Below, piece after piece: positions 14,962 to 22,726 of a stretch of 22,845 nt of DNA (the stretch's first letter is position 1; every line of letters starts with the position of its first letter). The notes beneath the pieces were generated by a model. The model was not told the origin of the DNA and searched no databases. It worked only from the letters and a program-made list of their open reading frames with translations. Source of the DNA: Clostridia bacterium (GTDB lineage Bacteria; Bacillota; Peptococcia; Peptococcales; SKKY01); assembly GCA_007123515.1 (NCBI GenBank), contig SKKY01000024.1, positions 1 through 22,845 on the forward strand. The letters run 5' to 3'. The position numbers and the translations under genes are program-made.

Positions 14962-16443
14962 ATGGTAATCGACTTTGTGAACAATATTGGAGCGTCTGTA
15001 GCTTTTGTTTTTCTATTAACACTGATGCTTCAAAAACAGGAATCATTTGGTAACTATGAAAAAAAACACAAGGTAATAATAGGCCTCGGAGGAGGTCTGT
15101 TAGGTATTTTCTTAATGCTTAGCACAGTTGAAGTTGCTGAGTGGGTTATTGTGGATCTCAGACATTTAGCGCTGGTTATCAGTGCTGTGTACGGAGGAAT
15201 GATAGCATCAGCCGTTACCGGTCTGATTATTGGTTTGGCCAGATTCTTTTTGTTTGGAATAAGTGCAGCCTCAACCTCCGCTCTGACCATTGCTTTGGTG
15301 ATGGGCTTGTTTTTAGGATGGATATCAAATCTGAGAATGGTTTTTGTAAAGAAATACTTCATAATGAATGCATCTTATCTTGCTGCATCTTCCCTGGCTA
15401 TAGCCTACTTCGTAAATAATTTGAGCCATTCGGTAAAAATCTTATCCTACTACCTCGGAATTTCTGCCATGGCAGGTCTATTGATTTATTACCTATTGAT
15501 GTATATTCAAGACAATGAAAAGGACAAGGATAAAATTTTATATTACAAATATATGATTAACAGTATGATTGATATGATTTCTACTCATGATCAAAAGGGG
15601 AACTTTAAATATGTATCGCCTTCTTTTAAAAAAATAACCGGATACGAAAAAGAGGAACTTATTGGTCAAAGTTCTTTTGATTTCTATCATCCGGATGATT
15701 TAGAATCATTAAGCAAATCATTACATGCAGTCATAAATGAAGATTATGAGGTTACGGTTCAATATCGTTTTAGGAAAAAGGATGGAAATTATTTATGGAT
15801 AGAAACACTTGCTAAAAAGGCGGACTTAAGGATATCTGATGAAGAGGAAATTATTGCAGCATCCAGAGATGTGACGATACGTAAAGAGCTGGAAAGTCAA
15901 TTGCTAAACCTAAACAATAAACTGGAAGAATTATCTAATTTAGACGGACTGACAGGGCTACATAATCGGAGAAGTTTTGATTATAAAATTGAGGAAGAAT
16001 GGAACAGAGCAAAAAGGCAAAAGAATGAGTTATCGATATTATTTATAGATATTGATGATTTTAAAATATTTAATGATTCTTACGGACACCAGGAGGGTGA
16101 TCTGTGTTTGCAAAAGATTGCCGAGATATTAATGCTGTCCCTAAAAAGGACATCGGATTACGTGGCAAGATATGGAGGCGAAGAATTTGTAGTAATTCTT
16201 CCGGAGACAGATCAGGAAGGTGCCATAGAAATAGGTGAGCGAATCAGAAAAGCCGTAGAGGATCTTTCAATATCAAACGAAAGATCAGAAACAAAGGCTG
16301 TTATTACCGTTAGTTTGGGAGCAGCAACGAAAGTACCTAATCACGAAAACAGTTTTCTTAATCTGATTAATAAAGCCGACCAGGCATTATATAGGGCAAA
16401 AAAAAGCGGGAAAAACAGAGTGGTTCATTATAACGAGAAGTAA
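14962..16443 (+). CDS. Membrane 5TM-PAS-GGDEF diguanylate cyclase
   Basis: 493 residues with three parts. Residues about 10-185 hold five or six hydrophobic helices that resemble the LytS-type 5TM receptor domain (VDLRHLALVISAVYGG). Residues about 195-315 are a PAS domain (YVSPSFKKITGYEKEEL, FYHPDDL, RKKDGNYLWIET). Residues about 325-490 are a GGDEF domain with LDGLTGLHNRR, DIDDFKIFNDSYGH and the active-site GGEEF at 405-409. The inhibitory I-site RTSD (396-399) is intact, so product inhibition by c-di-GMP is expected. It should make c-di-GMP in response to a ligand sensed in the membrane or PAS domain. It is the last gene of the run, with a terminator 14 bases downstream. Confidence 0.94.
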   Translation: MVIDFVNNIGASVAFVFLLTLMLQKQESFGNYEKKHKVIIGLGGGLLGIFLMLSTVEVAEWVIVDLRHLALVISAVYGGMIASAVTGLIIGLARFFLFGISAASTSALTIALVMGLFLGWISNLRMVFVKKYFIMNASYLAASSLAIAYFVNNLSHSVKILSYYLGISAMAGLLIYYLLMYIQDNEKDKDKILYYKYMINSMIDMISTHDQKGNFKYVSPSFKKITGYEKEELIGQSSFDFYHPDDLESLSKSLHAVINEDYEVTVQYRFRKKDGNYLWIETLAKKADLRISDEEEIIAASRDVTIRKELESQLLNLNNKLEELSNLDGLTGLHNRRSFDYKIEEEWNRAKRQKNELSILFIDIDDFKIFNDSYGHQEGDLCLQKIAEILMLSLKRTSDYVARYGGEEFVVILPETDQEGAIEIGERIRKAVEDLSISNERSETKAVITVSLGAATKVPNHENSFLNLINKADQALYRAKKSGKNRVVHYNEK

Positions 16444-16456
16444 ATAATAAGAAATA

Positions 16457-16484
16457 CGCTTATGATTATCATAGGTGTTTTTTT
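16457..16484 (+). terminator. Terminator after the diguanylate cyclase gene
   Basis: CGCTTATGA pairs with TCATAGGTG (two G-U pairs) around a three-base loop, followed by seven T's. It separates this operon from the tetR promoter downstream. Confidence 0.8.
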
Positions 16485-16520
16485 ATGCCTTTTTAAATTG
16501 TTAATAATTAATGAACGCTA

Positions 16521-16550
16521 TTGACTGACCGTCAGTCGGTAAAGTATGAT
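16521..16550 (+). promoter_or_regulatory. tetR operon promoter with embedded operator
   Basis: TTGACT (16521-16526) and TATGAT (16545-16550) are -35 and -10 boxes 18 bases apart. The perfect inverted repeat GACTGAC-C-GTCAGTC (16523-16537) overlaps the -35 and fills most of the spacer. This is where a TetR repressor would block RNA polymerase, so autoregulation is likely. Confidence 0.8.
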
Positions 16551-16585
16551 ATTTTCAGATATGAGAAAAGAAAGGTGGATTTCCG

Positions 16586-17251
16586 ATGGTCAGGGTTGTA
16601 AAGGAACGTGAGGAAAGAAAAAAAGAAATCATAGCAGCAGCACGATCGCTGTTTAATGAAAAGGGTTACGAAGAGACCTCGGTTAATGACATCATAAAAA
16701 AAGCCGGGATTGCCAAAGGAACTTTTTACTATTATTTTTCGTCTAAAGAAGAGATTATGAATGATGTGGTTATGAAAGATATGGCCAGGCATGTAGCGGA
16801 AGTGATGCCTGTCGTTGATAGCCAAACACTCTCTCCTGCTGAGAAATTCAGAGATTTTATCCTCCAGCATCAGATTAGTCATACAGAGAATATTGAAGTG
16901 TTGGAATTCTTCAGAAAAAAAAGCGATATTGTGATGAGACATAAGACATTGGTGGCTTCTCTTCATACATTTTCCCCACTAATAGAAAAAATCATTCACG
17001 AAGGTAATCAAAAAAAGATATTTAATGTGGAGTATCCAGAAGAAACAGCTGAACTGATTATGGCCGGATTGATTTTTAATTTTGATCCCAATATTATGAA
17101 AAAAACTAAAGAAGAATATATTAAAAATGTCTATGCTTTAGCTCAAATGATGGAAAAAGTATTGAGCGCTGAAAAAGGTAGTTTTAGTTTTTTTGCCGAT
17201 ATGGCAGAGAGTATGTATCAATTTGATTACCAATTTGAAGAAGTGGAGTAA
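16586..17251 (+). CDS. TetR-family transcriptional regulator
   Basis: 221 residues. The N-terminal helix-turn-helix (about 10-55) has the standard TetR pattern: KKEIIAAARSLFNEKGYEE, TSVNDIIKKAGIAKGTFYYYF, SSKEEI. The C-terminal ligand and dimerisation part is divergent, so the inducer is unknown. It leads a run of five genes on the same strand with gaps of 4, 27, 0 and 13 bases. The 15-bp palindrome in its own promoter is the likely operator, which would place all five genes under its control. AGAAAGGTGG is the ribosome site. Confidence 0.92.
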   Translation: MVRVVKEREERKKEIIAAARSLFNEKGYEETSVNDIIKKAGIAKGTFYYYFSSKEEIMNDVVMKDMARHVAEVMPVVDSQTLSPAEKFRDFILQHQISHTENIEVLEFFRKKSDIVMRHKTLVASLHTFSPLIEKIIHEGNQKKIFNVEYPEETAELIMAGLIFNFDPNIMKKTKEEYIKNVYALAQMMEKVLSAEKGSFSFFADMAESMYQFDYQFEEVE

Positions 17252-17255
17252 GACA

Positions 17256-18038
17256 ATGAGAATTAAAAAAAGAATTACAATTATTATCGTAATGACTCTA
17301 TTCGTCATGATTACGATCTTTGCGCTTCCTTCAGGAGATCTTAAAACTAAAGATATGATGTTGTATGTGTCTGATGATTTTGCGGTGTATTTTGAACCAC
17401 AAGATGAAAAAGCTGCTAAGGACATTATAATGACTCTTGAAACGAAGCTCGATAGTGTCCAACGGTCACTAAGATATGAAAAGACCGGAAAAACAGAAAT
17501 CTATATTTATCCTGAACAGTCAGTTTTTCATAAGAAAAAATATGGACTGCTCGGATCTATGTTTGCACCAGAGTGGTATGTCGGTGATCACATCAAAGAT
17601 AAGGTGATTATGACGTCGCCTTTAAGTAAAGGACTTGTTCACAGTTATGAGTCGATGCTAAAAATTGCCGTTCATGAATACGTTCATACTGTTAATTATC
17701 AGATCAATCCAAAACTTCCACTTTGGATTAATGAGGGTATCGCCATGTATTTAGCCGGGCAGAGACAAACAACGGACCTGTCACTTACAGACATTCCTTC
17801 ACCTGATGAAATTGCAACAAGAAACCCTCTAACGTTTGCTGCTATCGGTGGATATGAGCTGGCCTATACGTACATAGAATTTTTTGATCAGTTTTTTGGT
17901 CGGGACAAGTTAGGGCAGCTGGTTCGTCAACCGGATGATTTTGAAAAGCTTTTAGGATACTGCCAGGAGGAAGTCTACTATATGTGGGTTTCCTATCTTG
18001 AACATTCCTATTTCCATCCAGAAGAGGTATTACTATGA
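17256..18038 (+). CDS. Membrane-anchored HExxH metalloprotease (peptidase MA-like)
   Basis: 260 residues with an N-terminal membrane segment (about 7-24), so the rest probably faces outside. A gluzincin zinc site is clear: HEYVH (His140, Glu141, His144) and a third ligand Glu160 in LWINEGIAMYLAG, as in the peptidase MA-like families. No other domain is visible. The frame is open upstream to 17193 inside tetR, but ATG at 17256 is chosen because GTGGAG lies just before it and the signal anchor follows at once. It starts 4 bases after the tetR stop. The substrate is unknown. Its co-transcribed neighbours are exported proteins and a hydrolase. Confidence 0.85.
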   Translation: MRIKKRITIIIVMTLFVMITIFALPSGDLKTKDMMLYVSDDFAVYFEPQDEKAAKDIIMTLETKLDSVQRSLRYEKTGKTEIYIYPEQSVFHKKKYGLLGSMFAPEWYVGDHIKDKVIMTSPLSKGLVHSYESMLKIAVHEYVHTVNYQINPKLPLWINEGIAMYLAGQRQTTDLSLTDIPSPDEIATRNPLTFAAIGGYELAYTYIEFFDQFFGRDKLGQLVRQPDDFEKLLGYCQEEVYYMWVSYLEHSYFHPEEVLL

Positions 18039-18065
18039 CAAATATAATTTTATCCGAGGTGTAAG

Positions 18066-19298
18066 ATGAGAATCAGTAAAAGATTGAAAAAAGTGATGCT
18101 CTTTTCGACGGCCGTAGTAGTGATTGGATCATCGTTTATGGTGATGGCGATCTCAAACAATAAACCGCCTCTTTTACCTGAGAGAGCATCAAATGCTGCT
18201 GATATTTATACAGGTCAAAAGCAGGAGAAGCTGTTTTCACCTGTCTCCTTTATGATTCAACCAATGGAAAGATTAATGCTGATTAATTTCGAAGCAGATC
18301 CGGATGATGTCTATATTGGTTTTGAACCGCAGGTTTTTGATGATGATGTGCATGGGAGAGGCTTTCTGGTTATTGCCTGGCGTACGGATGGCTATGTGGA
18401 TGTCTATCATCAGCCATCAATGAATTTAAATCCTGACATGTACCAGATAACCGGGAAGGGTCTTATGCAGATGAGTGAGCGACCGCTAAAAGATGCCTTT
18501 TTAGAGATCGGGGCAAACGGAGTATCCACATATTTTTCTTTTGAGGATACTAAAGGGCGAGAGATTGAGGTTCAGGTTCGTGAGTCATCTTCAAAAAAGA
18601 GAAAGCCCTTTGGTCTGTTAGCCCCCATGGGTGATGCCGTAGAGAATCCAACGTCCATGCCTTTAGTGCTTTTAAAAGATTTCTATTTTGTACGCAGAGC
18701 TGATACAAAAGTCATGATCAGAATTGATGAGAGAATTCATCAGCCGGATGCACTGCCATTGCCGATCGATTTCCAGACGATGTACTTTATCCGGTATTCA
18801 CCGGATCCTTTAATTCTGTTGCTAAATCCGGATGCGAATACCGTGCTACATCCTCTAACGATCGTTGATAAAAAGACTGCTGTATCCGACCAATTGCAAT
18901 ATGATTTGGTTCACCATGCTGATCAGTTGGAGATACAAACAATACGAGGCAGTCAAAACGGACAAATAGTGGAGCTTCATTTTTCTCCGGCTCTGCCAAA
19001 TCTTGTGAACTTGAAAGACCAGATCAAATTAGAAGGAGAATTTTTTATCACTGGAGATGTCTTTTTAGGCATGATAAGTGGTATTTATAAGATAAAGAAA
19101 CAACAGGAGACAGTACAGATGGAACTTATACCCGCTGATGGCTGGCAACCCTATGAAAAAAAGATGTCTGTTAATTTCCTGTACTATATCAATGATATGT
19201 TTAAAAAATGGCCATCTACTTACAGATGGCAGGCTGTTATTGATCTGTCTGAACCAGAGATAGTTCATATAGAATCAAAATGGAAGAGGGAAAATTAA
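18066..19298 (+). CDS. Exported protein of unknown function
   Basis: 410 residues that I do not recognise. A basic N-terminus and hydrophobic stretch (about 8-29) form a signal anchor. The remainder is soluble and beta-rich in appearance, with many alternating hydrophobic residues and aromatic positions (YIGFEPQVFDDDVHGRGF, FLVIAWRTDGYVDVYHQPS, DFQTMYFIRYSPDPL). The first half is faintly lipocalin-like in its pattern, but this is only an impression. No catalytic motif is apparent. The gene lies 27 bases after the metalloprotease gene and its stop abuts the start of the lipoprotein gene, so all are co-transcribed. It may be a substrate or partner of the protease. Confidence 0.8.
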   Translation: MRISKRLKKVMLFSTAVVVIGSSFMVMAISNNKPPLLPERASNAADIYTGQKQEKLFSPVSFMIQPMERLMLINFEADPDDVYIGFEPQVFDDDVHGRGFLVIAWRTDGYVDVYHQPSMNLNPDMYQITGKGLMQMSERPLKDAFLEIGANGVSTYFSFEDTKGREIEVQVRESSSKKRKPFGLLAPMGDAVENPTSMPLVLLKDFYFVRRADTKVMIRIDERIHQPDALPLPIDFQTMYFIRYSPDPLILLLNPDANTVLHPLTIVDKKTAVSDQLQYDLVHHADQLEIQTIRGSQNGQIVELHFSPALPNLVNLKDQIKLEGEFFITGDVFLGMISGIYKIKKQQETVQMELIPADGWQPYEKKMSVNFLYYINDMFKKWPSTYRWQAVIDLSEPEIVHIESKWKREN

Positions 19299-20132
19299 AT
19301 GAAAAGTAAATATGTAGTATCAGGAATCTTATTATTTCTATTATTCATGACTATGGGTTGCGACAATGTGGTTGTGCCATCAGAAAAAAATCTGCGAGTA
19401 ATACAAGATCTCGATTACGAACAGATATATGATTTCAAAACTCCCTATATCGGGGATTCCGTTAAGGCTTCAGGACTTGCTCGCAGTCTGCATTATGCGG
19501 ATTTGCTGCATGATGGGATTGAACTGCAAACCAGCCAGGAGCCGTATGCATTAATTGCTAACTATGTGGTGGAACAACCAGAAAACTACGCTACTTTGAC
19601 AGACAAAATGCTTGAAAATGCAGCGATTATTTTTGCGCTAATAGATAATGCCGACAGCGTGGTCTTAAAATTTTCAGACCGGACAAACAGTGTTGTTCAT
19701 ACTTTTGAAAGGGACTATGTAGAACAGTTGGTGGGTATGAAACTTTCATTTTTTGGAGAAAGTTACGATGCGTTTTCCAACGGACTCATTCCTGTCTTAG
19801 ATGTGCAAATATGGGAGGAAGAAGAGCAGACTGTGATCTTAACAAAGATTCAGGAACTCTATCTCTGGCAGAGCCAGGACGGAGATAATGCCGGACAAAT
19901 ACTGGCTACATTGTTACCGGGAACCAACCGGGAAAAGACTGCACAGGAAATCTATAATTATGAAATTGCACTAAGGGATTTTGAAGCGGTCAATGAGATC
20001 CTTTTACAAAATGACTTCGCCAGAAGATTATATATCAGGCAGGATCTCGATATTAGTAAGGAAGAAGTATTAGACATTTCCAGGGAGTTAGAATTTAAAG
20101 GCCATCTTGTGACTATCGGTGGGATGAGATAA
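19299..20132 (+). CDS. Probable lipoprotein with DUF4825-like domain
   Basis: 277 residues. The N-terminus has a lipoprotein-type signal ending TMGC (Cys21), though Thr at -3 is not the usual residue. Residues about 43-135 match my memory of the DUF4825 pattern: FKTPYIGDSVKASGL, then IELQTSQEPYALIANY, then AAIIFALIDNADSVVLKF. DUF4825 is known from lipoproteins and from BlaR1-like sensors in Bacillota, and its function is not established. The C-terminal half (140-277) carries no motif I know. The start ATG directly follows the stop of the previous gene, so translation is likely coupled. Confidence 0.82.
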   Translation: MKSKYVVSGILLFLLFMTMGCDNVVVPSEKNLRVIQDLDYEQIYDFKTPYIGDSVKASGLARSLHYADLLHDGIELQTSQEPYALIANYVVEQPENYATLTDKMLENAAIIFALIDNADSVVLKFSDRTNSVVHTFERDYVEQLVGMKLSFFGESYDAFSNGLIPVLDVQIWEEEEQTVILTKIQELYLWQSQDGDNAGQILATLLPGTNREKTAQEIYNYEIALRDFEAVNEILLQNDFARRLYIRQDLDISKEEVLDISRELEFKGHLVTIGGMR

Positions 20133-20145
20133 AGGAGAAAAAACA

Positions 20146-21012
20146 ATGAATATTCATCGAATGATTGATGTTACGTCGATTAGTATCGGATCAAAGTTTT
20201 TTCCTAAGTATTTCCGTGATGGAATTGATACGCCATCCTTTTCGGAGCATCTAAGACAAGTGGTAGTTATGATGCCGGATATATATGAAACAGGGGATTA
20301 TGAAGTTGTTTCAGATACCCTATCCGGAAAAATCGGTTCCGGCTTTAGGGTGGCGCAGTGGCTTGGAGCGGAATATCCGAGTATCATTTACCACCATGGA
20401 GCCAATGAGATCCCGTTTGATTATGGGTTTAGGCATATCTTTCCCCATGAAAAGGTAAAAATTCCTGCTAATCTTTTTCTGATCAGGGCTCCGTTTCATA
20501 AAAGCCGAAAAGAGTTCTCAGAAGGATTGGCGACCCTTTCCAATTTTGTAATGATGATGGCTGTATCAGTAGCACTCATAGAGCAGGTTGTGGAGCATAT
20601 AAAAAAAGAGAGTGATCAGAAAGTATTAGTGGCAGGCTCAAGCCTCGGAGGATTTATAACCAACCTGCATCATATTTACTTTCATAGTGCAGATGTCTAC
20701 ACTCCGCTGATTGCAGGGACCGCCATCGATGATGCTTTCTTAAACAGTGTCTACAGTAAATCTGTATCAGAAAAAGCGAAATCGCAACCTGAAAAATTCG
20801 GTAAAATTATGAATTTTAAACATGATTTTGCAACAGTCAGTCATCAGAATGTTTTTCCACTACTTGCCAGACATGATGCCATCATTCGATATGATGTCCA
20901 GAAAAAGTCGTATGGTGCATGTCCTGTAGAAACATTTGAAAAAGGCCATGCAACCGGAGCCCTTTCTTATAAAGTGCTGAGAAATCATATGCTAAAACAT
21001 CTGCAGCCGTAA
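20146..21012 (+). CDS. Alpha/beta hydrolase
   Basis: 288 residues with an alpha/beta hydrolase core and no signal peptide, so it is cytoplasmic. The nucleophile elbow is VAGSSLGGF (Ser166 in GxSxG). The oxyanion region is IIYHHGAN (about 80-87). The catalytic His is probably His268 in EKGHATGAL, and the acid is Asp244 or Asp250. The substrate is unknown, and a lipase, esterase or peptidase role would all fit. AAAGGAG precedes the ATG. It is last in the TetR-led run, 13 bases after the lipoprotein gene. I see no clear hairpin terminator in the short gap after it. Confidence 0.83.
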   Translation: MNIHRMIDVTSISIGSKFFPKYFRDGIDTPSFSEHLRQVVVMMPDIYETGDYEVVSDTLSGKIGSGFRVAQWLGAEYPSIIYHHGANEIPFDYGFRHIFPHEKVKIPANLFLIRAPFHKSRKEFSEGLATLSNFVMMMAVSVALIEQVVEHIKKESDQKVLVAGSSLGGFITNLHHIYFHSADVYTPLIAGTAIDDAFLNSVYSKSVSEKAKSQPEKFGKIMNFKHDFATVSHQNVFPLLARHDAIIRYDVQKKSYGACPVETFEKGHATGALSYKVLRNHMLKHLQP

Positions 21013-21040
21013 AGTTTCGATAGGGTGTTTCCTTTTTTTA

Positions 21041-21049
21041 TGGTAGAAT
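21041..21049 (+). promoter_or_regulatory. Extended -10 element of the small-protein gene
   Basis: TGGTAGAAT fits TGnTATAAT with one mismatch and lies 46 bases upstream of the small-protein ATG. No good -35 is visible. Confidence 0.5.
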
Positions 21050-21094
21050 AAGGTGCTGGGATTTACTCAGTGACGGGTGAAGGAGTGTTAATCA

Positions 21095-21253
21095 ATGTCT
21101 AAAGAAAACATTGAAAGAATGAAGAAACTTATTGAAGATAAGAAAAAAACAAGCGCTGAACAGGGACATGGTGCAGAAGCATCAACAAAAAAAATGCCAG
21201 CATACAGCCGGGCATTTAAAACAACCAAAAAAGGCGGATCGTTAAATAAATAA
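21095..21253 (+). CDS. Small basic protein (52 residues), unknown function
   Basis: A 52-residue frame starting MSKENIERMKKLIEDKKK and ending FKTTKKGGSLNK. It is highly charged and lysine-rich, with a likely N-terminal helix and a flexible middle. The ribosome site GAAGGAGTG is at ideal spacing. An extended -10 (TGGTAGAAT, 21041-21049) precedes it, and a perfect 12-bp terminator follows 8 bases after the stop. These bracketing signals support a real gene. No family assigned. Confidence 0.75.
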   Translation: MSKENIERMKKLIEDKKKTSAEQGHGAEASTKKMPAYSRAFKTTKKGGSLNK

Positions 21254-21260
21254 CGATAAA

Positions 21261-21290
21261 AGAAGCGACGGATTTGATTCCGTCGCTTCT
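21261..21290. terminator. Shared bidirectional terminator
   Basis: AGAAGCGACGGA (21261-21272) pairs perfectly with TCCGTCGCTTCT (21279-21290) around a 6-base loop. T-rich sequence follows on both strands, so it ends both the small-protein gene and the convergent ybjQ-family operon. Confidence 0.93.
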
Positions 21291-21293
21291 TCT

Positions 21294-21608
21294 TTATTTT
21301 AGCTTTACCGCTGTTCCATAAACCATTACTTCGGCGGCTCCCTGCATGACAGCGGAAGTCGAATAACGAATGCCTACGATTGCCTCAGCTCCCAGCCCCT
21401 CTGCTTCTTTAATCATTTCTTCGGTAGCGGCTTCTCTGGCTTCACTTAACATTTCTGTATATCCTCTTAGCTCACCACCAACCAGGTGTTTGAATGTAGC
21501 ACCAATATCCCGGCCGATGTGTTTGGCTCTAATGGTATTACCTTTAACGACACCCAATACCTCCCGTACTTCTTTTTGTCCTGCTTTTTCAACTGTTGAT
21601 AAAATCAT
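21294..21608 (-). CDS. YbjQ-family (DUF74) protein
   Basis: 104 residues, full length for the YbjQ/UPF0145 family (putative heavy-metal-binding domain, shown as a small pentameric fold in known structures; cellular role unclear). The signature GGELRGYTEMLSEAREAA (about 44-61) and the following GAEAIVGIRYSTS (about 73-85) are diagnostic. AAGGAG lies before the ATG. It is 17 bases downstream of the DUF1648 gene on the same strand and probably co-transcribed with it and the GntR regulator. Confidence 0.92.
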   Translation of the reverse strand: MILSTVEKAGQKEVREVLGVVKGNTIRAKHIGRDIGATFKHLVGGELRGYTEMLSEAREAATEEMIKEAEGLGAEAIVGIRYSTSAVMQGAAEVMVYGTAVKLK

Positions 21609-21625
21609 AATAGTTCTCTCCTTTT

Positions 21626-22726
21626 TTACTCAAAATATATACCTAAGGCTATGATGATAAGTAACCCTACCAGAAACAACCAGCCTTTTTTGTTACCCAA
21701 ATTAAGAGTCCATCCGATTCCAAAGCGTTTCTCAATAAAAATCGCGGGATCATCAGGATTTACATAGAACTGACCAAGTTTCCAGTACTGGTCAAGATCC
21801 CGGTCAATTTCATCACTAGCATTAAGATCCTCTATTTTTACTCGGCTGCCTCCCTGTCCAACAGTGATCGTTAGGTAAACAGCGCCAATGGTAACGATCA
21901 GGGTAAAGATCATCATGATCCATACGGTTGTCAGTGGAGGTATTGTATAAATAAAGGTCAGTTGAGTGTATGAAAACATAAGAATCATTAATGTTCCGAT
22001 GATAATAATAAATCCGGACCATTTTTTTCGAAACACTTCGTTTTGCCTGATTGATTTTTCAGGATCGGCCGGGTTAATGTGCTGCTTGGCTTTGGCGATG
22101 ATCGAATTTATAAAAACAAAAAGTCCGAGCATGAGCGCTTGCATCAGATTAGGCCAAAAGACGGAGGCTGGGCTTTTTTCTCTGAAATTAGTTGGATTTC
22201 CTTCAAAATCATACTGCATAGGAATCTGATCCCCGATCAAGTCGTAATTGATAGCGGTAAAGGCAATACTAATCAGGATAATGACCAACGGAATGATAAA
22301 GTACTTGTTAGAGTAAGTCAGATTTCGTTTTCTAAATAGAGTATCAACCATCGCGACCTGTTTTTTTCCGGAAGTCCATTGCTCTTTTTGTTTGAGGTTC
22401 TTAACAAAAAAGTGGAACCTGAGGTATAAAACAAATAAAGCGACTAACAGCCCAATCAGACCAGCAATGAAAGCATTGTAGTTCATAGGTTCAGTTAAGG
22501 TAATGGAAAAATAGAGTGTGATGACAAACAGGATCAGCACAACGATACTGGCCTGCTTAGTATAATCTTTACGAATCTTTTGCATTCTTGGTGAATGGTA
22601 GATCTCTTCAGGAACCGAAATGCCAAAGCTTTCTGTTTTTCTTGTTAAATAGGGCATAAAAATATAGAGTAAGCCCACAAGCAAAAATATAGAAAAATTC
22701 ATAAAAAGAGTAATATGAAACGTCAT
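21626..22726 (-). CDS. DUF1648/DUF5808 membrane protein
   Basis: 366-residue integral membrane protein with about eight hydrophobic segments. The central IPMQYDFEGNPTNF (about 168-181) is the DUF1648 signature, also found in SdpI-type immunity proteins. The C-terminal YWKLGQFYVNPDDPAIF and KRFGIGWTLN match DUF5808. Proteins of this layout are commonly encoded next to a GntR/YtrA-type regulator, as here. The biochemical role is not established. A role in membrane stress or peptide immunity is only suggested by the SdpI link. Its ATG overlaps the GntR stop (ATGA), a sign of coupled translation. Confidence 0.87.
   Translation of the reverse strand: MTFHITLFMNFSIFLLVGLLYIFMPYLTRKTESFGISVPEEIYHSPRMQKIRKDYTKQASIVVLILFVITLYFSITLTEPMNYNAFIAGLIGLLVALFVLYLRFHFFVKNLKQKEQWTSGKKQVAMVDTLFRKRNLTYSNKYFIIPLVIILISIAFTAINYDLIGDQIPMQYDFEGNPTNFREKSPASVFWPNLMQALMLGLFVFINSIIAKAKQHINPADPEKSIRQNEVFRKKWSGFIIIIGTLMILMFSYTQLTFIYTIPPLTTVWIMMIFTLIVTIGAVYLTITVGQGGSRVKIEDLNASDEIDRDLDQYWKLGQFYVNPDDPAIFIEKRFGIGWTLNLGNKKGWLFLVGLLIIIALGIYFE

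Noticed and set aside
17193..17255. Upstream extension of the metalloprotease gene into tetR
   Set aside because: It would overlap tetR by 59 bases, lacks a ribosome site, and the signal anchor begins right after the ATG at 17256.
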